This document shows positions 8,017 to 14,022 of a stretch of DNA of 25,618 nt, piece after piece. Made by a program: the position numbers and the translations under genes. Source of the DNA: a virus; IMG/VR virus record IMGVR_UViG_3300021197_002025, positions 1-25,618 of that record. The stretch is one strand, 5' to 3'. Under the pieces are notes generated by a model that did not search any database, was not told where the DNA came from, and was given only the letters and a program-made list of their open reading frames with translations. Numbering within the stretch: the stretch's first letter is position 1; each line of letters opens with the position of its first letter.

Positions 8017-8717
8017 CTTGATTTCCTAAGCTCTATTTCTTTTTTAATCCACTGTTTTGCTATATGATTCTGTACTGGTCTTGATACAAATTCTCTAGCC
8101 TTTGACTTAACAACGTCTGCAAAATCTTTATATTCTGAATTGTCGACTACCAACATATTACTAGAACCAAATAAACTTTGAAATTTACCTAAATTATTTT
8201 GTACCGCTTGCCAAGAAGATTTTACTAATTCACTTGGTAACTTTCTTTCTCTTTGTTGATTTCTTTCAAGTGCTACATCAAGGTCAGTATTTACAAAAAT
8301 CATAAAACAATCATAACCTACTTCTTGTAATCGTTTTTTCTGTTTTGCTATGTTTGGATAGTTTTTACCGGTTCCGTCTATTAGTAAACCTAGTCTTCCG
8401 TTTATATAGTTTTTTAAAGCTGCATCTCTAACTTTTTTACTTTTTTGCCTTAGTTCCATTGCTTGAGAATATTCTGACGGTTTTAATTTTGCTATGTCTT
8501 GGCTTAATCCTTTCATTTGTAAAAAAGTTTCAAAATACTTATCACTGTTAACCGACTTTAATCCCTGTGCAGAAACAAAAGGCATTTTTTCCGGCATACC
8601 AAATAGTGTGGATGCTGCATATGATTTTCCTGAACCTGGGCCTCCTGCCGTAAACACCGCTTTAAATATACCTGGGTCATATACGCCTTCGTTTAATATG
8701 TCTGCTAGTTTAATCAT
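8013..8717 (-). CDS. P-loop kinase (polynucleotide-kinase / zeta-toxin-like)
   Basis: This is a 234-aa NTP-binding protein. A perfect Walker A, GGPGSGKS, sits at 25-32 after a hydrophobic strand. VNSDKYFE (56-63) provides an acidic residue (D59) placed like the substrate-binding aspartate of zeta-type kinases. LLIDGTGKN (111-119) is the second strand/Walker B-like region, and ERNQQRERKLP (151-161) gives the arginine-rich lid seen in polynucleotide and small-molecule kinases. The fold call is firm but the phosphate acceptor is not known. It overlaps the 801-aa nucleotidyltransferase/ligase-like gene by 4 nt, so a kinase and a ligase-like enzyme are made together. Its ATG has no Shine-Dalgarno: the 12-mer ends two bases before it. 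No antitoxin-like partner is adjacent, arguing against a toxin role. Confidence 0.85.
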   Translation of the reverse strand: MIKLADILNEGVYDPGIFKAVFTAGGPGSGKSYAASTLFGMPEKMPFVSAQGLKSVNSDKYFETFLQMKGLSQDIAKLKPSEYSQAMELRQKSKKVRDAALKNYINGRLGLLIDGTGKNYPNIAKQKKRLQEVGYDCFMIFVNTDLDVALERNQQRERKLPSELVKSSWQAVQNNLGKFQSLFGSSNMLVVDNSEYKDFADVVKSKAREFVSRPVQNHIAKQWIKKEIELRKSR

Positions 8718-8719
8718 TT

Positions 8720-8731
8720 TATATAAATATC
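8720..8731 (-). promoter_or_regulatory. Intergenic 12-mer GATATTTATATA abutting the kinase start
   Basis: The gap between the 188-aa gene and the kinase is only 15 nt, and this element fills 12 of them. It ends 2 nt before the kinase ATG with no Shine-Dalgarno. Confidence 0.6.
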
Positions 8732-8732
8732 A

Positions 8733-9299
8733 TTATTCTACTGTTATTTTACCGCTATCTAATGTTATTGTTCCAGATTCTATGGTTATGGTTTTAGTTC
8801 CTATTGGAGTCTGTATTGATACATTAATAAATATGTCTGCTAAAATTAACCTAAATTGAGCACCTGATCCAGTTTCACCTGCAACAGAAAATGTTAGCTC
8901 AAGACCGTTTACATTATCGGTAGTTAATGCCGTTCCGTCAGTATTAACCGTTAATTCAGGTAGTTCTACGTCTACTAAAGAAAGCGATTCAACTGAGGTA
9001 GGCACAGCACTATAACTGCCTAAATTATCAGAAATAGTAGAGGTTATTTTCATATTGCCTCTAAACTTTCTACACCTAAATACCAATGATATTGAATTTA
9101 TAGTTGCAGCTACAGGTATTAAACCAAGATCTCCAAAAACAATGGAAGTGACCTCACAAGGATCGTCTGCTTGAGTTACGATAGTGCCGTCGAGTCCGTC
9201 GTTTATTTTACCTATAAATTGAGTTAAGTCTCCAGTATCCCATCCTGCAATTGATGTTACAGAACTTGGTTTTAATATTTCAGTTGATAGTATTGGCAT
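8733..9299 (-). CDS. Beta-rich, probable fibre-associated virion protein
   Basis: This 188-aa protein has no recognised family. It is rich in T, S, V, I and G with alternating hydrophobic strands throughout, as expected for a beta-sandwich or jelly roll. The C-terminal tail, KTITIESGTITLDSGKITVE, is a strand repeat resembling the end of the 222-aa protein at 12622-13290 (LNNGRYKLTAGKLTIKQ), which suggests a common attachment or capping element. It is the last gene of the unit 105 aa - 192 aa - 732-aa fibre - 58 aa - this protein. A fibre-tip, receptor-binding or decoration role is inferred from composition and context. The Shine-Dalgarno is weak. Confidence 0.7.
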   Translation of the reverse strand: MPILSTEILKPSSVTSIAGWDTGDLTQFIGKINDGLDGTIVTQADDPCEVTSIVFGDLGLIPVAATINSISLVFRCRKFRGNMKITSTISDNLGSYSAVPTSVESLSLVDVELPELTVNTDGTALTTDNVNGLELTFSVAGETGSGAQFRLILADIFINVSIQTPIGTKTITIESGTITLDSGKITVE

Positions 9300-9314
9300 A
9301 TTATTGTTAACCGA

Positions 9315-9491
9315 CTATTGGTTTTTTAAAATATTTATTTCAGCAATTAATTCTTCTATTTTTTCTTTTAATAAATAAACTAAATGGTGATCTCCATTAT
9401 TTTCTCTTGTTTCTGTATCATTTAGAAAATTAGATATATTTGATAAAGATCCTGATGTTATTTCCTGTGTTATTGTTTTAATATTTGCCAT
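9315..9491 (-). CDS. 58-aa coiled-coil microprotein, paralogue A
   Basis: This short gene encodes a 58-aa protein. It starts MANIKTITQEITSGSLSNIS and ends with a heptad-like helix LLKEKIEELIAEINILKNQ (41-58 region). A second copy lies at 13857-14021 (MADIKTITETIASGS ... LLKEKIDELVAEVNTLK). Both sit directly 3' of a fibre gene; here the ATG comes 3 nt after the 732-aa fibre stop. There is no close Shine-Dalgarno, so translation probably depends on coupling with the fibre. Conservation of both ends between the two copies argues strongly that it is real. The position and coiled coil suggest a fibre assembly chaperone or trimerisation factor, analogous in size and context to T4 gp57A/gp38 accessory proteins. 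No homology to these is claimed. Confidence 0.75.
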   Translation of the reverse strand: MANIKTITQEITSGSLSNISNFLNDTETRENNGDHHLVYLLKEKIEELIAEINILKNQ

Positions 9492-9494
9492 AAT

Positions 9495-11693
9495 TTATAA
9501 TGATGTTTTTCCTGATAGTGTCCATGTCCACTTTTGAGCTATACTTTCACTACCATCAGTATTGTTATTTACTTTAAAAGGATTCCAAAATATGTATATT
9601 TCTTCTCCAGCACTAGCTGTCATATTAGTAACGTAAGGATGACTTCCCGTTATATCGCAGTTATAGAATTTACTAGCTCCTATAGTGGCATTATCTATCG
9701 TTGAACCCGATGCCATGAATAGAAAATTATCACTAAAAGATGCACCACCATCTTGTCTTGGTTTCTTAGCTATCCAAAAAGCTCCTTGAGAATTATCTAT
9801 GTTTAGTCTAACAGAAGCTCTAAATTCAATATCTTTTACATCAAAAGGAACTACAAAAGAATTATGTTGAGCTCCTTGATTTAAACTAGTATCTACTCCT
9901 GTTTCAGGAGCAACTGAAATAAAATTATTCATTGTATGGTACAATCCTTGAGTATTATTTCCATAATAGAATCTATCTCCCGATGTTGCACTTCCTAAAT
10001 ATTCACTATTATTTAATAATACTACAGGTACACCTGAATATCCTAAAGCTTCAACTGTTCCACTTGCACTTATATTACCTGAGGCTGTTACGTGAGCTGA
10101 ATCTCCTGGTGTTCCTAATCTTATTGATGAGCCTGATATTTTTGTTACTGTTACTCGATTACCAAATACTCGTGAACTATCATCTACATAGATAACTTTT
10201 GAATTATTTAATTTATACCCTGTTGCACCTTGAGATGCATCATAATACTCTGCTATTACATTTCCACTTGAACTTATATTACCTGAGGTTGTTATTTCAG
10301 TTGTTGTTATATTACCACTTGCACTTATATTACCTATTACTGTTAATTTTTCGACTGGTGAAGTTGTTCCTATACCGACACCAGTAGTATTTAATGCTAA
10401 CACATGAGAATTACTATTGTCAACATGCATTCGGATAAAATCATCATCTTCATTACCAACTATTCTTACTCTACCAGTATTTCCATCTCCTATATCCGCA
10501 AATGTTATTTGTTTATTATTTTCTAATTGTAAATCACCGCCGTCTATACTTAATATATCTGTACCACCTGTTGTTCCTACCTGTAATTTATCTGTTTTAA
10601 CATAATCAAATGAACCAGTAACTCCTATAATATCTCCACTTGCACTTATATTACCTGCTACTTGTAGTTTTTCTGTTGGTGAAAATGTTCCTATACCAAC
10701 ATTACCAGACGTATCCATTGCGAAATGTTCAGTACCTGTTGAGCCATCATTTATAATCTTTAAAACATCTGTTCCCCCATCATATGTAATAATACCTTTT
10801 ACCGAGCTAGCTTCAGCAAGATGTATTATAGCATCTCCACTACTTCCACCGTCTACTACTAAAACTGCATTTTTTCCTGAAAAATCATTTTCAATTTTTA
10901 ATTTAACATCATCGTTTACGTTTCCATAAATGTGGAGTTTTTCACTAGGACTAGTAGTTCCTATACCAACCTTTTCTGCAAATCTACCATCGCTAAATGA
11001 ACCTGTTCCACTTGCACTTATATTGCCTGAAGCTGTTATTGCTCCTAGTACGTTTAGTGATACTTCATCTCCACCTCCTTTTAATGTAGAGGTATGTATG
11101 TGGGAACTTGCACTAATTATGCTTGAAGTAACTTGAAGTATATTTGCAGACTCTCCTCTAAACTCTCCTCCGCCCTGTACTCCTTGTCCTAGGTGAATGT
11201 TAACTCCTGCAGATGCTGATAGATGACCTCCTATACCAAAGGTGTATCGAGTAGATGCACCTTCTACTATAGCCATTTTAGTTTCTCCAACTGCTGATGA
11301 ATTATGTTTTATCGTATAATCAGAGCCGGCACCAAATTTTATTCCTTGATTATCTCCCGTTCTTAAATCTTTATTTACTATAATTTGTCCACCAGTTGAC
11401 TGGAGAACCATCATTGAATCTCCACCAGCAAATATTTGAGGCGCAGTAGAATCAAAATTTAGATTGCTTGCAATATTAAAGTCGTTTTCAGCAGCTGATG
11501 CAGTTTGCGCGTAAGATGAAGATGTTTCAAAGGTTATTTCATGAGAAGCAGATACAGCAAAAGATGCCGTAACGTTTAGTAGTTCAACAAGGGATCCTGT
11601 CCCATCTGCTAATTGACCACTAGATGATAGTTGTAATACTCGTTGATAAGTATCTTGAATATTTTGGCCTGTAAAGTTGTCTGATCCAGCCAT
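9495..11693 (-). CDS. Tail fibre protein (732 aa)
   Basis: This is a long, S/T/G/N-rich repeat protein. The N-terminus MAGSDNFTGQNIQDTYQRVL begins a likely attachment domain (1-70). The shaft contains three VGIGTxSPxEKLxVxGN units (KVGIGTTSPSEKLHIYGN, NVGIGTFSPTEKLQVAGN, GVGIGTTSPVEKLTVIGN) and many NISASGN repeats. The C-terminal ~170 residues lose the repeats and contain FVVPFDVKDIEFRASVRL, resembling LPFDISGVEVQCSLRP in the 587-aa fibre, probably a beta-sandwich head that contacts the host. No S74 chaperone domain is visible. A Shine-Dalgarno (AAGGG) precedes the start, 11 nt after the 192-aa gene. The coiled-coil microprotein follows immediately. Which of the T4 long, short or other fibres it replaces cannot be decided. 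Confidence 0.88.
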   Translation of the reverse strand: MAGSDNFTGQNIQDTYQRVLQLSSSGQLADGTGSLVELLNVTASFAVSASHEITFETSSSYAQTASAAENDFNIASNLNFDSTAPQIFAGGDSMMVLQSTGGQIIVNKDLRTGDNQGIKFGAGSDYTIKHNSSAVGETKMAIVEGASTRYTFGIGGHLSASAGVNIHLGQGVQGGGEFRGESANILQVTSSIISASSHIHTSTLKGGGDEVSLNVLGAITASGNISASGTGSFSDGRFAEKVGIGTTSPSEKLHIYGNVNDDVKLKIENDFSGKNAVLVVDGGSSGDAIIHLAEASSVKGIITYDGGTDVLKIINDGSTGTEHFAMDTSGNVGIGTFSPTEKLQVAGNISASGDIIGVTGSFDYVKTDKLQVGTTGGTDILSIDGGDLQLENNKQITFADIGDGNTGRVRIVGNEDDDFIRMHVDNSNSHVLALNTTGVGIGTTSPVEKLTVIGNISASGNITTTEITTSGNISSSGNVIAEYYDASQGATGYKLNNSKVIYVDDSSRVFGNRVTVTKISGSSIRLGTPGDSAHVTASGNISASGTVEALGYSGVPVVLLNNSEYLGSATSGDRFYYGNNTQGLYHTMNNFISVAPETGVDTSLNQGAQHNSFVVPFDVKDIEFRASVRLNIDNSQGAFWIAKKPRQDGGASFSDNFLFMASGSTIDNATIGASKFYNCDITGSHPYVTNMTASAGEEIYIFWNPFKVNNNTDGSESIAQKWTWTLSGKTSL
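10060..11028 (-). repeat. Dispersed 21-bp NISASG-encoding repeats in the 732-aa fibre gene
   Basis: A 21-base plus-strand sequence beginning CCACTTGCACTTATATTACC (coding GNISASG) recurs at 10060-10080, 10264-10284 (one change), 10315-10335, 10636-10656 and 11008-11028 (one change). Near copies also occur in other fibre genes at 15230-15250, 17034-17054, 21188 and 21239. The DNA-level identity is greater than the protein repeat requires. Confidence 0.75.
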
Positions 11694-11704
11694 TTATATA
11701 ACCC

Positions 11705-12283
11705 TTATTTTCTTTTTGAAAGTACTTTTACAACATTGTTGATAACGTTTCCTGCTTCATTTATAGGATTAGTACTAACATATTCTGCTACTATTTTATT
11801 TAGCTTATTTTTCTTTACAGAGAGATTGTTTAAGTTTATATCTTCCTTTATAAGCAATTTTAATATATTTATTATGTGTTGCTTTTCTGATAAGGTTACT
11901 GCTTCTTCCTTTATTCCGCTAACAACAACGTTTGGAGTAGTAGATTCTTGTATAGTTTCTTTTTTAGATTGATTTTGACTAACTACCTCAACAGTTACTT
12001 TTTTTGATTGTTGAACTTCAAAGTCGCTTTGCCATGGAATAAAATAAGTATCTTCGGCTATTACCTCTAATTTAATACTTCCCTTAGAAGATTCATCTAT
12101 TAACCCTCTCAATTTTTTTATTGGCACTACACATTTTCCATTAGAATCAACTTTACCTTTAAAAAGTAAATTTAATTCTGGAGTTTCAACTATTAGCCTG
12201 GCTGATGTTTTTGCCATACTTGCTCCTGAAATATTAATATCGCACTCAAATAGTTCCGTTTTATCAGTAAATAATTTATACAT
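11705..12283 (-). CDS. Putative virion structural protein (FECDINISGAS family)
   Basis: This is a 192-aa protein. Residues 1-91 (starting MYKLFTDKTELFECDINISG, then KTSARLIVETPELNLLFKGK, ending with a W-containing strand around 85) form a compact beta domain. I recall similar sequences from conserved virion proteins of T4-like marine phages. Residues 92-192 are polar, with a helical C-terminal half rich in K, I, N and V. The start overlaps the stop of the 105-aa gene by 8 nt (ATGTATAA), so the two are translationally coupled. The 732-aa fibre follows after 11 nt. A structural or assembly role is likely from context, but no enzymatic motif is visible and no function is assigned. Confidence 0.75.
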   Translation of the reverse strand: MYKLFTDKTELFECDINISGASMAKTSARLIVETPELNLLFKGKVDSNGKCVVPIKKLRGLIDESSKGSIKLEVIAEDTYFIPWQSDFEVQQSKKVTVEVVSQNQSKKETIQESTTPNVVVSGIKEEAVTLSEKQHIINILKLLIKEDINLNNLSVKKNKLNKIVAEYVSTNPINEAGNVINNVVKVLSKRK

Positions 12284-12593
12284 CTATATTCTCCGCTAAT
12301 ATTTTAGCCTTTATTTCCTTTATTAGTAGTTCAACGTCTTCTACTTTTATTTCTATATCTTTTACTTCTTTATGTTCGTCATACATTTTTATACCTTTTC
12401 TCTTAAGTATTAAACGTATTAGTTTTTTCTTTTTCTTTTCAGGTAATTTATCAACTACCTTAGATACCGATCCACCACCATCAAGTTGATCAGCAACTTC
12501 TTGAATCAGCTGAACATCATCCCAAGTATATGGATTATCATCCCACGCAAAATTTGCCGTGTTCCATTTAAATGTTGTTATATTTGGTGCCAT
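12276..12593 (-). CDS. Conserved small phage protein, function unknown
   Basis: This 105-aa protein begins MAPNITTFKWNTANFAWDDN and continues PYTWDDV. These repeated W-N/D-D elements are an N-terminal signature that I recall from small marine T4-like phage proteins. A lysine-rich helix (PEKKKKKLIRLILKRKGIK, about 51-69) and an acidic helix (70-105) follow. It heads a transcription unit: the 12-mer GATATTTATATA overlaps its ATG by one base and there is no Shine-Dalgarno. The 3' end overlaps the 192-aa gene by 8 nt, implying partnership. A minor structural or fibre assembly role is possible. No domain is recognised. Confidence 0.75.
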   Translation of the reverse strand: MAPNITTFKWNTANFAWDDNPYTWDDVQLIQEVADQLDGGGSVSKVVDKLPEKKKKKLIRLILKRKGIKMYDEHKEVKDIEIKVEDVELLIKEIKAKILAENIDV

Positions 12594-12604
12594 ATATAAA
12601 TATC
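12593..12604 (-). promoter_or_regulatory. Intergenic 12-mer GATATTTATATA overlapping a start codon
   Basis: The coding strand reads GATATTTATATA, and its last A is the first base of the ATG of the 105-aa gene. It lies in the 28-nt gap after the 222-aa gene. There is no Shine-Dalgarno for the downstream gene. Confidence 0.6.
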
Positions 12605-12621
12605 AAGTTTTATTCTATTTA

Positions 12622-13290
12622 TTACTGCTTTATTGTTAATTTACCAGCCGTTAACTTATATCTTCCGTTATTCAGTTTAATGTATGGTGGAACAGCCACA
12701 ACTTCATCATAGGTTATTTTCATTATTCCGCTAAAATTAACAAGATTAGTAACGTCTCCATCTTCTGATAAGCCTTGATCGTTAAAATCAAGTCCTGTAA
12801 TTAAGGCTATTGTAAAGGTGCTGTTATTATTAATATCCGATGCTGCGTCTGAATTTAATGCTACATCATTAGTTCCAGATGACGCATATAACCATTCCGT
12901 TCCTGTTGCTGATTGAGAATATAAGTTTGCTGCTCCAAAAGAAAGATTATTAAAATCTTCGTCGGCAAGAGTACTGTCTTCTCCAGTAAAAGCATCTGAT
13001 TTTACAACAAAAACGTTGTCTGCATCTGAATTAGAGACAGCTGCTGCTTTTTGTATGTTTAGTACAACATTAGTAGCATTGGTAATACTAGACGTGTCAA
13101 ATCTAATAAAGGTTCTAATGTATCTAAATGTACCACCGCCTCTACCTGCAGATTGAAAATATTGCATGCCGGTTTGGTCTCCTGACGGTGCGTTATTTGC
13201 TGTACCTGAAGTTGCATCTCTTGCCTCTTCTTGATTAGTTTGTGAGGATCCTACAATAATTCCGAAAGCAGCTGCATTTTGTGATGGCAT
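12622..13290 (-). CDS. Beta-rich virion protein, probable fibre tip or decoration
   Basis: This 222-aa protein is rich in S, N, T, D and A and low in K. Its pattern FRYIRTFIRFDTSSITNATN (55-74) followed by long strands resembles the 'disaggregatase/DNRLRE-like' jelly-roll modules that begin with a radical RxxIRFD strand. This is a structural guess, not a family assignment. The C-terminus LNNGRYKLTAGKLTIKQ resembles the tail of the 188-aa protein at 8733-9299. The ATG follows the methyltransferase stop with no gap (TAAATG), with AAGGAA inside the methyltransferase 3' end as Shine-Dalgarno. It closes the 587-fibre unit. A role in surface binding is inferred. Confidence 0.72.
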   Translation of the reverse strand: MPSQNAAAFGIIVGSSQTNQEEARDATSGTANNAPSGDQTGMQYFQSAGRGGGTFRYIRTFIRFDTSSITNATNVVLNIQKAAAVSNSDADNVFVVKSDAFTGEDSTLADEDFNNLSFGAANLYSQSATGTEWLYASSGTNDVALNSDAASDINNNSTFTIALITGLDFNDQGLSEDGDVTNLVNFSGIMKITYDEVVAVPPYIKLNNGRYKLTAGKLTIKQ

Positions 13291-13857
13291 TTAAAATTCC
13301 TTTTTCGGTAAATAATAGACTGTATTATTAAAATAACTATTGCTTGGTGGATCTACGGTTATTGCCTGATAATTAACGTTAGGTATATTATAATAATTAG
13401 TTTCTGTAATATTATTATTCCACCAAGTTGTTTTAGCTCCTGGGTTTGCAAGGTTGCTTAGGGATGAACTAAAATTTTTCATGTTTTGGTCTCCAAAAGT
13501 ATCATAAAATATACCGTCATAGGTTGATAAAGAATCTTTAACATCATACCAGCTACTAGTTATAATATTTACATTTGATTTACCTGAAGCCCATGATAAA
13601 GCTTTAGGTATTATATTAGGATGATTTTCTATTATGGTGTGACTTGAAATAGAATGGGATTGAATATATCCTGCAGAGATTCCCATTCCATATCCTATTT
13701 CTAATATATCTCCTCCGTTTTCGCAAACATATGCAGCTGAAGCTGACATTAGAGAATCTTCCCAATCCATCATTACTTCAAATTCTCCTCCAAAAGATGT
13801 ATCTGTATAATATATTTTAGATGTATTAAACGTTAATGTTCTGGTTAAATAAGTCAT
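13291..13857 (-). CDS. Class I SAM methyltransferase, guanidinoacetate N-methyltransferase-like
   Basis: This 188-aa enzyme shows a GAMT-type layout. VMMDWEDSLMSASAAY (28-43) matches the GAMT substrate-binding strand pattern (RWETPYM...); E33 aligns with the GAMT glutamate that binds the guanidino group. The SAM motif DILEIGYGMGISAGYIQ (50-66) matches VLEVGFGM...; HTIIENHP (73-80) supplies E77 for the ribose. DGIFYDTFGD (114-123) supplies D119, equivalent to the second guanidino ligand. It is shorter than human GAMT (236 aa), mainly in the C-terminal half, but it keeps an ending with PP and YF residues as in GAMT. The start overlaps the microprotein stop (TAATG) with a strong Shine-Dalgarno (AAAGGAG). 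The substrate is unknown: a guanidino compound, an arginine side chain or something else. Its place among fibre genes suggests virion or surface modification. Confidence 0.82.
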   Translation of the reverse strand: MTYLTRTLTFNTSKIYYTDTSFGGEFEVMMDWEDSLMSASAAYVCENGGDILEIGYGMGISAGYIQSHSISSHTIIENHPNIIPKALSWASGKSNVNIITSSWYDVKDSLSTYDGIFYDTFGDQNMKNFSSSLSNLANPGAKTTWWNNNITETNYYNIPNVNYQAITVDPPSNSYFNNTVYYLPKKEF

Positions 13858-14021
13858 TAGTCTCCTTTAAGAGTATTAACTTCTGCAACTAGTTCATCTA
13901 TTTTTTCTTTTAAAAGTTTTATTGTTAAAACCTCTGGAATTTCATCATTTCTAAGAAAATTTTCTTCAGTGTCATATGAACCAGAAGCTATTGTTTCCGT
14001 TATTGTTTTTATATCTGCCAT
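13857..14021 (-). CDS. 54-aa coiled-coil microprotein, paralogue B
   Basis: This short gene encodes MADIKTITETIASGSYDTEE followed by a variable centre and a heptad helix LLKEKIDELVAEVNTLKGD. It is a paralogue of the 58-aa protein at 9315-9491, conserved at both ends and different in the middle. Its ATG comes 1 nt after the 587-aa fibre stop, with GAGG close upstream. Its own stop overlaps the methyltransferase start (TAATG). Being 3' of a fibre gene in both instances suggests it acts with the fibre, for instance as an assembly chaperone or trimeric coiled-coil partner. The function is inferred from synteny and the predicted helix only. Confidence 0.78.
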   Translation of the reverse strand: MADIKTITETIASGSYDTEENFLRNDEIPEVLTIKLLKEKIDELVAEVNTLKGD

Positions 14022-14022
14022 T

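Noticed and set aside
8013-8717. Zeta toxin of a toxin-antitoxin system
   Set aside because: The P-loop region is zeta-like, but there is no adjacent epsilon-type antitoxin and the gene is coupled to the ligase-like gene. A kinase call is safer.
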